A DNA stretch of 64,000 nucleotides. Source: Lepturacanthus savala. Its lineage: Eukaryota > Chordata > Actinopteri > Scombriformes > Trichiuridae. The stretch spans positions 28,815,098-28,879,097 of the forward strand of contig CM060470.1 in NCBI GenBank assembly GCA_030544235.1, given 5' to 3'. Shown in pieces: positions 58,913-64,000 of this stretch. Position numbers and translations under genes: made by a program. Below the pieces are notes generated by a model, which searched no databases, had not been told where the DNA came from, and saw only the letters and a list, made by a program, of their open reading frames with translations. Position 1 is the first letter of the stretch, and each line of letters begins with the position of its first letter.

Positions 58913-61900
58913 ATATTGTGATGCTGAGGCCTAATACCCTCACCTTCAACCCCTTTGTCAAAAGGGTTAGGGTAAAAATAGCATTTTAAGGCTAAAACAT
59001 AAGCACTTCAACCAATTCAACCATTCAATCCATTTTGTCCCCCATGATGAAGGACAGGCCACGTACCTGCTGAGCAGCACCGGTCCAACCCGATGCCTCA
59101 CGCTGAAGGCCCTCTGGAGGTAGTCGATGGCCTGGGGAAACAGCTTGTCCTGAGGGAGAATTCAGCGGCATGAAATACTGGAGCTCATCAAAAGTTAAAA
59201 TGTCAAGAATCACAACAAGCACAATGTTAATATTAAAACTCCTGGGAAAATGTTAGCTTCTCAACACTCACTTCCACTTATTTTGATATCTTTGAGGTTA
59301 TATTAAAAATGAATTAAATTCATCAAGATATATTTCTAAAGATATATGTTCAAGCATAATTGCTAAAAACATTGTTTTGAATTTTGGAGATGGTTCATGA
59401 TAGACCAGCAGTGCATAGTTTGATGGTTGGATCTGAGTTTTAGTGGGTAACAATAATACTAAACTCCACTGGAAAAAAATTGCAATTTAACATAAAAGTG
59501 ATTGGTGATGTATATACATCTCTAGTGTTTCACAGCAGCCTGACACATTATTTTTTCATGATTCTGAAACATAATTCACACAGTTGATTTTTAAGCAATT
59601 AAACTTGGCCGGGTGATTAATAACATGTTTCTGTGATGTAACAAACAAAGACTACATGATTATTATTTGACATATTTATATAAAAAGTGTACACATCCAT
59701 TAAATTGCCAGGTTTTTGTGGTGTAAAAAAGTTGTTACCAAGATATATAATTTTATCCACCTTTAATGTGACCTATAACCTGTACAACTCAATTAAAAAA
59801 AGAAGTGAAACCTTTACAGGAGAAAAACATACATACAAATAAAAAACGTGTAGAAATATCACCCTTAAACTAAGCTTGGTTGCCTTTTTTTCCAGCATCA
59901 GTCTTATTTTGGTAGGAGTCTATCAGCATGGAACATCTGGATGAGGAAATATTTACTAATCCTAGTAAAATTGCTCCAAATCTGCCAGATGTGGAGGTAT
60001 CTGCTGTCACAGCCTCTTCACATCACTCACAGATGTTGTATCATATTCAGGTCTAGACTCCATCTTATTCTGCTGAACCATTCTTTGTTGATTTGTGTGT
60101 GTGCTTTGGGTCATTGTCATTGCTGAAAAATGAAGTTCCTCTTCATCTTTCTAAATAAAACCTAAAGGTTGTGTGCCAACACTGACTGGTATTTGGAATT
60201 CTTCATAATTTCCTCCACCCTGACTAAGTCCCCAGTTCCATCTGAAGAAGAACAGCCCTGAAGCCTGATGCTGCAGCACCAGCATCATGTAGGTCTGGTG
60301 TTCTTTTGGTGCTAAATGCACCTTTCGATGGCCAAAAGGTTTAACCTTGGTTTCATTGCACCGTAATACATTTTCGCACATGCTTTTTGGAGATTTCAAA
60401 TTTCTTTTTTGGAAAATGAAGCCAGGTTTGGATATTCTATCCACCCTACTCCACAGCCCAGACATATGAAGACAGGAGATCGTTGTCTCATTTACTACAC
60501 AGTAAATGCCTGTCAGATATTCCTACTGTTCCTTCTTGGCAGCCTTCCTGACCAGTTTTCCTCTTGTTATCTCATCAATTTTGGATGGATGTTCTTGGAA
60601 ACATCACTGTTATGCTATATATTCTCCACTTGATGATGACTGTCTTCACTGTGATCCATGGTATATTTAATTCCTTTGGAAATTCTTTTGTATCCTTCAC
60701 TGACTGATATCTATGAACAGTGAGATCCTCTGATGTGTTGAGGTTCTCTGTGGATTATGGCTAGTGCTGGTGAAGATATGGCTATAAAAATGTCAGGAAA
60801 AGCTTCTAGAACAGCTGAACTTTATTTGGGGTTAATCAGAGGATCTTTAAATTGTGACAGATATGTGCTAAGGCTAAGGTTTTTTTTAATTGACTTGTAC
60901 ATGTTCTAGGTGACAATAAAGGTGGAGAAATTTGTAAAATTATTCATCTCAGTGTAATTTTTTTACATCACATCAATCAGGTATTTCAACAGGTGCGTGC
61001 AGTCTTTTTATGTCCAGTGTATAGTTGTATGTGACTGGTCTCATGTTATGTGTGAGGTGCCTGGTGCAGATGAGGGAAATCTCAACTTAAAAAGGCTACT
61101 CAACCTGTGATTATCTCCCCCAGAGCACAACTACGGAACAGAGTTTATTCAGCAAATGTACATGAGTCAGTGACAAAACTGTCATGTGGTGTAACCCTAA
61201 ATCCTTGGTACCAGATAGTTTAACTCTCCTAAAAAGGTTTCAAAACATTAAAAACACATGTTATCAACTAGTTTTATATTCTATGTGGATTATATATTTA
61301 AAATGTATCTTTTTTTCCCCTTTGGTTACACCATTTGAAATAGCACACTATTGTGACTTTTGTTGAAAATAAACAAAAAATAAGAAACCAACATGAAAAC
61401 ACAATGTACATTTAGATAAACCTGATGAATGATTCTTAAAACTGTATTTTAAAGTTTTTGAATTTCTCATCTTGCCAAGCATTATTTGTCACAGACCCAC
61501 ATATTACCCAGTACTATATACACTGTATGATCTGTGAATGCTGATTTAGCATATAAAGTCATATGTGGTTGTTTTTTTGTTACACACAGAACTTAAAGAA
61601 GTCAGAAAAAGGGGAAATAAGACAGCAAAAAGTCTGATGGTGGACTTTGCTGATCTCCTCTCAGCTGCTTGGTTGCATGACTCCAACCTGTCAAATAGCA
61701 ACAAGTGACTCCAGGCCACGTCCTAACGACCAAAATGTCTAGGAACGCGTTAAAGTGCAGCATCTCCAACCCTGCATTTCCATCATCTCCACAGGGCCCT
61801 CAGGTTTCAATCATAGAAGTATGTGCATGTTGTGTTAAAGTCAAGCTAATAAACATAAATCTAAACACACTGTCTTCAGCTCATTGAAGCATGTTCCTCG

Positions 61901-62353
61901 TGGTCTGTTGTTTTATCATTTTCTATATTATTTAGAAAATAATACGATACAGCAGTAAATAGCAGACATCATAATAATGTGGAGCCACCACTGCTCATAG
62001 GTTTTATAGAACATGACAGAAAGTTTGTGTCTTCACCTTCACCAGCCTCCTCTTGTCTGCAGGAAGCCTGAGGAGAAAGACACAGACAGCATTACTTACA
62101 TGTTGTCACATCACAGTGGCCACAATATCTACCTGAATCATAGAGAAAATTCAACATCTCAGACTGAAGCTTTTGTAGTTTTTATAAATAAAGACCAGAA
62201 AAGCATTTATTGTCTTTCTCAGCTGTTTTTGAGCTGCAGCATCACTCACTGGTCAACACTGTAGTCGTAGATGATTTTAATCTTCAGCTGGAGGTCATCA
62301 GGAGAGCTTCTCTTAGTCAGACGCTCAGGCCTCAGGTAAACATGATGAACAAC
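47778..62353 (-). CDS. lmln: lmln: leishmanolysin-like zinc metallopeptidase (invadolysin), 5' end missing
   Basis: Fifteen exons give 1866 nt, or 621 residues plus TGA, with frame kept at every GT-AG junction. Peptidase family M8 (metzincin): the zinc site HEIIHALGF is split between exons 6 and 7 (visible H201, E202, H205). The third zinc ligand is H307 in ELNHWEKRLLE and the Met-turn is M318 in NEAMTGSH. A Cys-rich C-terminal domain follows, then a hydrophobic tail (LAVTLWLLLLNLLPLVAGLL) ending ICHCS, consistent with a GPI-anchor signal or membrane segment. The family acts in cell migration and division and is found at the cell surface, on lipid droplets and secreted. The first visible exon starts in the N-terminal pro-region (VVHHVYLRPERL). 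The signal-peptide exon(s) were not found and probably lie beyond the window. Exon numbers here count only what is visible. No stop or frameshift was seen, so the gene looks functional. Confidence 0.95.
47807..47823 (+). promoter_or_regulatory. CTCF-like motif inside the last lmln exon
   Basis: CCACTAGGGGGAGCAGG matches the CTCF core closely and lies within codons for the hydrophobic tail. Confidence 0.3.
48530..48740 (-). CDS. lmln: lmln visible exon 14 (duplicated acceptor upstream)
   Basis: VWCSSQGLTVYVQDRSFLCV, HKGQLLSVSVRVNEWIYNGV, LVCPACSDFCDTCPLPHQLA. 211 bp. Acceptor GTGTTCCAG; a second copy of the same acceptor and about 30 coding bases lies 58 nt upstream. Donor ATTG|GTCAGT. Confidence 0.93.
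48741..48816 (-). other. Duplicated 3' splice site of lmln exon 14
   Basis: On the minus strand a (GT)n-GTTCCAG acceptor followed by GTGTGGTGTTCCTCTCAGGG occurs twice, 58 nt apart (exon starts 48,798 and 48,740). Using the upstream copy would add 58 nt and reach an in-frame TAA after 11 codons. Confidence 0.85.
49459..49589 (-). CDS. lmln: lmln visible exon 13
   Basis: WWRNYGAEQYGPDSVCLYQK, SAFVMEQCTRKMTFPDWGSG, CYK. 131 bp. Acceptor TGTCCTCAG, donor AAG|GTTGGA. The 33-bp minisatellite starts 11 nt upstream of the acceptor. Confidence 0.93.
49601..49962. repeat. 33-bp minisatellite in an lmln intron
   Basis: About 11 copies of a 33-bp unit (ACAACACATTATCTAACGAG plus TTATAAACACGCG). The unit length divides by three and leaves an open 11-residue repeat frame on the minus strand, which does not join the neighbouring exon in frame. 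Confidence 0.95.
50164..50323 (-). CDS. lmln: lmln visible exon 12
   Basis: [40 protein letters not shown], then QRNSYCRVSENQP. 160 bp. Acceptor TTCTCTCAG, donor CCAG|GTAACT. Confidence 0.94.
50527..50659 (-). CDS. lmln: lmln visible exon 11
   Basis: RHAVTPYCDTVRASPLQLTC then RQDQLAVAVCNLQKYPQELP. 133 bp. Acceptor TTGTCCAG, donor CAG|GTACAC. Confidence 0.93.
50939..51397. repeat. Near-perfect palindrome, 212-bp arms with 35-bp spacer
   Basis: 50,939-51,150 is the reverse complement of 51,186-51,397 with about two mismatches and no gaps. The arms contain GCTTGAAGACGTTTCACC and GAAAGGCTTCTTCAGTTC, words of a common fish repeat. It lies in the intron between lmln visible exons 10 and 11. Confidence 0.95.
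51437..51624 (-). CDS. lmln: lmln visible exon 10 (Met-turn)
   Basis: NEAMTGSHTQNRVFSRLTLA, IMEDSGWYRANYSLAQRLDW, then GRDLGCDFVMKSCKFWMDRQ. 188 bp. Acceptor TCTCCTCAG, donor AGAG|GTCATG. Confidence 0.95.
51712..51819 (-). CDS. lmln: lmln visible exon 9 (third zinc histidine)
   Basis: EEARRHFNCPILEGMELENQ then GGTGTELNHWEKRLLE. 108 bp, exactly 36 codons. Acceptor GGTTCCAG, donor GAG|GTAACC. Confidence 0.95.
51845..51886 (-). other. Tandem 5' splice sites, 18-bp unit
   Basis: GTAAGAAGCTGTTTCCCA is followed directly by a near copy (GTAAGAACCTGTTTCCCA) and then GTAAGAAGCTGAATG. It gives three equal GTAAGA donors after lmln exon 8. Confidence 0.9.
51887..52004 (-). CDS. lmln: lmln visible exon 8 (three tandem donors)
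   Basis: SLGLYQWSEAVIRRVSRLWD then IRGGLMVRHQVHVLVTPRVV. 118 bp, ends in phase 0 at GTTGTG|GTAAGA. Two more GTAAGA donors follow at 18-bp steps (exon ends 51,869 or 51,851), each in frame. Confidence 0.93.
52005..53172. other. lmln intron, no other feature
   Basis: AT-rich. A short (AC)n lies at 52,006-52,024. Nothing coding was recognised. Confidence 0.6.
53173..53517. mobile_element. TTAA-flanked MITE, copy 1, right end lost
   Basis: It begins TTAACCCTCTATTGCATGG and shares TTGTATACACTAGGAATTTT and CTATTTTAGCATATTA with copy 2 at 55.55-56.04 kb. TTAA with CCCT ends is typical of piggyBac-type elements. It lies in an lmln intron. Confidence 0.65.
53557..53651 (-). CDS. lmln: lmln visible exon 7
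   Basis: GFSAGLFAFYHDDEGKPLTP then RFASGLPAFNE. It completes HEIIHALGF. Acceptor CCACCAG, donor AAAG|GTGAAT. 95 bp. Confidence 0.95.
53652..54578. other. lmln intron with a hAT-type terminus
   Basis: CAGGGGTGGGCAATCCTGGT at about 53,927 is a typical hAT end; the partner is not seen. The rest is AT-rich. Confidence 0.4.
54579..54684 (-). CDS. lmln: lmln visible exon 6 (zinc-binding HEIIH)
   Basis: RPIAGYANLCPAMISSQPQE then FEGMLSTVKHEIIHAL. Carries catalytic Glu and two zinc His. Acceptor TTTCGTAG, donor CTG|GTCAGT. 106 bp. Confidence 0.96.
54685..55548. other. lmln intron, unannotated
   Basis: No supported feature. Short AT-rich frames only. Confidence 0.5.
55549..56041. mobile_element. 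TTAA-flanked MITE, copy 2, complete (493 bp)
   Basis: TTAACTCTCTATTG at the left and TGCAATAGAGGGTTAA at the right form inverted ends with TTAA duplications, as in piggyBac-type non-autonomous elements. The right border lies 14 nt into the intron after lmln exon 5. Confidence 0.75.
56056..56234 (-). CDS. lmln: lmln visible exon 5
   Basis: QCKVCSESGKSCGPLG through DFVLYVSGITTERCGQENIV to AYAAYCQLEAELD. Acceptor CTCTCGCAG, donor ACAG|GTACTT. 179 bp. A TTAA-flanked MITE ends 14 nt into the following intron. Confidence 0.95.
56482..57397. mobile_element. Non-autonomous hAT element with 8-bp target duplication
   Basis: The left end CAGTGGTTCCCAAACTTTTT and the right end (reversed CACGGATTTCCAAACTGG) are short inverted repeats. 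CTCTAGAC (56,474-56,481) and CTCTACAC (57,398-57,405) match in 7 of 8 bases. Length is 916 bp. No transposase. It lies in an lmln intron. Confidence 0.7.
57398..57853. other. lmln intron; possible retroelement crumb
   Basis: WNKFPENLRSAAELLLRSH can be read on the plus strand near 57,450 and resembles the C-terminus of some LINE proteins. It is too short to assign. Confidence 0.3.
57854..58128. repeat. 30-bp minisatellite in an lmln intron
   Basis: Nine copies of GATACAGTCAGAGAGACCAA plus ACCACTACCT, with one T/C variant position. Open on the minus strand as a 10-residue repeat; intronic, so not coding. Confidence 0.95.
58662..58779 (-). CDS. lmln: lmln visible exon 4
   Basis: QCATNQYLRKRDDPHRYCQD then SCAEVTRCGPVIVPQHHLQ. 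Acceptor CCTGTCACAG, donor CAG|GTCAGC. 118 bp, Cys-rich pro-region. Confidence 0.93.
58841..58909. repeat. (TA)n microsatellite in an lmln intron
   Basis: About 69 bp of AT, 62 nt upstream of the exon 4 acceptor. Confidence 0.95.
59067..59149 (-). CDS. lmln: lmln visible exon 3
   Basis: DKLFPQAIDYLQRAFSVRHR then VGPVLLS. Acceptor TCTCCCTCAG, donor CAG|GTACGT. 83 bp. Confidence 0.93.
59670..61022 (-). mobile_element. Degenerate Tc1-like transposon with long inverted ends
   Basis: The left end (ATAAAAAGTGTACACATCC ... ACCTTTAATGTGACCTATAA ... GTACAACTCAATTAAAAAAA) matches the reverse complement of the right end (ACCTTTATTGTCACCTAGAA ... GTACAAGTCAATTAAAAAAA) over about 130 bp. The interior (GTCTATCAGCATGGAACATC, TGGGTCATTGTCATTGCTG) is a decayed Tc1-type transposase on the minus strand. 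It lies in an lmln intron. Confidence 0.75.
61023..62036. other. lmln intron, unannotated
   Basis: No supported feature. Confidence 0.5.
62037..62067 (-). CDS. lmln: lmln visible exon 2 (31 bp)
   Basis: Micro-exon LPADKRRLVK between TCTCCTCAG and GTGAAG. It completes the split Gln codon and ends in phase 0. Confidence 0.9.
62250..62353 (-). CDS. lmln: lmln visible exon 1
   Basis: Acceptor AATCTTCAG, then VVHHVYLRPERLTKR...KIIYDYSVD. Donor GACCA|GTGAGT. 104 bp, ends mid-codon (CA|G). Pro-region. Confidence 0.9.
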
Positions 62354-63409
62354 CTGAAGATTACGATAAGCACACAAATCACTGGCAAAACATTTTCGTT
62401 TTATATCAGCAGTTCTAAACTGAACAGTTCTCACCAACATATTTTGACTCCTTGACCACTTTAGTGCAGAATTATTGCATTTTAAAATTTAAAAAGTTTG
62501 AAACATGACATATTCTAAAGAAATCTGCCCGAAATACAAGTGTTATTTTGATGTTGCTAGGAAAACAGACAGAATATAATATCATATATTTGACCTTTAA
62601 AAATAAAAACTACAGGATTCAAACTAAAAATCAATGTGGTAGAATAAATCAGCAACTATTACAGTGTGCTGTCACCAACTGATTGATCCATAGGTGCAAT
62701 ATAATTTTCATACAGCCATCACCTGACAGACATTACAGACATTAGACACATCAACCTGTGGCCTAGCACTAAGTATTCCTTTACAGAAAATGAAAGTAGG
62801 CACACATTTGTGCAAACCAAAAGCTCACAAATCAACAATATGACATAAACCCAAAGCACAATTCAATTGTTCTTACTCAAATATTATATTAAGTGGCCTT
62901 CAAAATACTACAACCTGATTACCAGTTGTTGTTGTCATCACCAATTAATTCAAACTATGTAATAACACTTTTAATTTTACATTAGAAAGGGTTGAATACT
63001 TATTCTGTGTGATACATATTTTCTATAACTGATACATAGGATCTAGTATATAAAGTCTAGTAGCAAAAATTCTTTATTCTAAAAAATAAAATGGTAGTTT
63101 TATGGTTAGCTTAGAGTTACAGGAAAGCATGTAGAGTACTTCTATTAATATGATATATGCTGTACATTAGTTATTGTACATAACGTTTATTACTATTATA
63201 GTCATTAACACAACTTACATTGTACATTACAGTACATTAGCCTGCTAGCTAACGACTGTATACAAATCTAAATTGGGTAAAGTTAGCCATCTGAACTTGA
63301 TAAATATTTTTTTAATTGATAAAACATTAACACGCAAACTAATATTGTTTGTCACATAGGAAATCAGGTTTGGTTCTAGTTGGTGTCAAGCTAAGTGGTT
63401 AAATGAAAG
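62354..63409. other. Upstream intron of lmln, unannotated
   Basis: A signal-peptide exon for lmln was looked for on the minus strand and not found. AT-rich throughout. Confidence 0.5.
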
Positions 63410-64000
63410 GATGCTGTAAATAAAAATGTTGGTAGACTCCTGTCAAAGAAAGAAAAAACCTGCCATCATCTGTCACACTGTCCAGGGATGTTTGACTGAG
63501 GAAGACATCACTGCTGAAAGAAAACCATGGAGAAGCCAGATTGGAATTTGTCAAAGTGCAGATGACTGATGGCCAGTGAACAGGTGAGACAAAGCTGGAG
63601 AGTTTTGGTAAATCATCAATGTTTAAATGCAAAAATGAAGCATGAGAAAAGAACATTGTCTCTAGTGGGAAACATGGAGGAAACTTGATTCTGTTCTGTT
63701 GCTGCATATGGCTCAGGGTGCAAGCAAATTTCAAGAATATCAAGTCTGGAGCAGAATCTGCTGACCAGAATCAGAAAACTTGTTCTGAGCTGCAGGTTCT
63801 AGGTTCTCCAACAGCAAAATGACCTGAAATACAGCTAAAAACAGCCAGGAATGTTTAAGAACAAAACACTGGATTATTGTGAAATGGCTTTCTATGATCC
63901 CTGATCTAAATCTGATGAAACATGCAGTGGAGAAGCTGGGACAAAATACCTGTGGACAGAGCATAATTCTCATTGAGAGTTACAGAAATCACTTGATTGC
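63410..64000 (+). mobile_element. Decayed Tc1-like transposon running off the window
   Basis: CACTGTCCAGGGATGTTTGA, AACAGCAAAATGACCTGAAA, CCCTGATCTAAATCTGATGA and AGAGTTACAGAAATCACTTG are in the order seen in a widespread fish Tc1 family (QDND and SPDLNP regions). Many indels; no open transposase. Confidence 0.7.

Noticed and set aside
62360..64000. Missing first exon (signal peptide) of lmln
   Set aside because: No minus-strand stretch combined an ATG, a hydrophobic leader and a donor in the right phase; the exon probably lies outside the window.

Overview
The window is eukaryotic and almost certainly from a teleost fish. It has spliced genes with GT-AG introns, long (TA)n and (GT)n tracts, and a dense mix of typical fish mobile elements (hAT, Tc1/mariner, PIF/Harbinger, an L2-like LINE, a tRNA-derived SINE, an endogenous retrovirus and Helentron-related sequence). 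All functional calls come from reading translations and motifs; no database search was run.

Region by region. 1-8959: five complete head-to-tail units of 1740-1845 bp plus a partial one. Each unit ends in a short hairpin followed by CTAG and carries several CTCF-like GC-rich motifs. Diverged relatives continue to about 11.2 kb, and another copy lies at 17.96-18.8 kb. The termini look like those of non-autonomous Helentron/Helitron2-type rolling-circle elements (inference). 12.8-13.7 kb (minus): the C-terminal end of a Helentron-type protein, a helicase tail fused to an AP-endonuclease-like domain with its catalytic motifs present. 15.98-17.32 kb (plus): a compact five-exon gene for a 127-residue coiled-coil protein that I do not recognise, with CCAAT and TATA boxes, clean splice sites and a poly(A) signal. 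20-41.5 kb: a graveyard of nested transposons. It includes a GTF2IRD2-like hAT with a perfect 8-bp target duplication (26,562-29,697), a PIF/Harbinger pair (transposase plus MADF/BESS partner), a ZBED5-like hAT inserted into a second hAT, and broken retroviral pol and env-like pieces. 41.5-47.7 kb: no gene recognised.

47,778-62,353 (minus): fifteen exons of lmln (leishmanolysin-like peptidase, invadolysin, peptidase family M8). The stop codon is present, but the exon(s) for the signal peptide are missing and probably lie beyond the right edge. The 621 visible residues hold the HExxH zinc site split across an exon junction, the third zinc histidine, the Met-turn and a hydrophobic C-terminus. 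Its introns hold a 212-bp-arm perfect-looking palindrome, two minisatellites, TTAA-flanked MITEs, a hAT MITE and Tc1 remnants.

The points most worth a second look are the unrecognised five-exon gene, the rolling-circle-like tandem array with CTCF-like motifs next to a Helentron endonuclease fragment, and two tandem splice-site duplications in lmln. One of these offers in-frame 6- or 12-residue insertions next to the active site.
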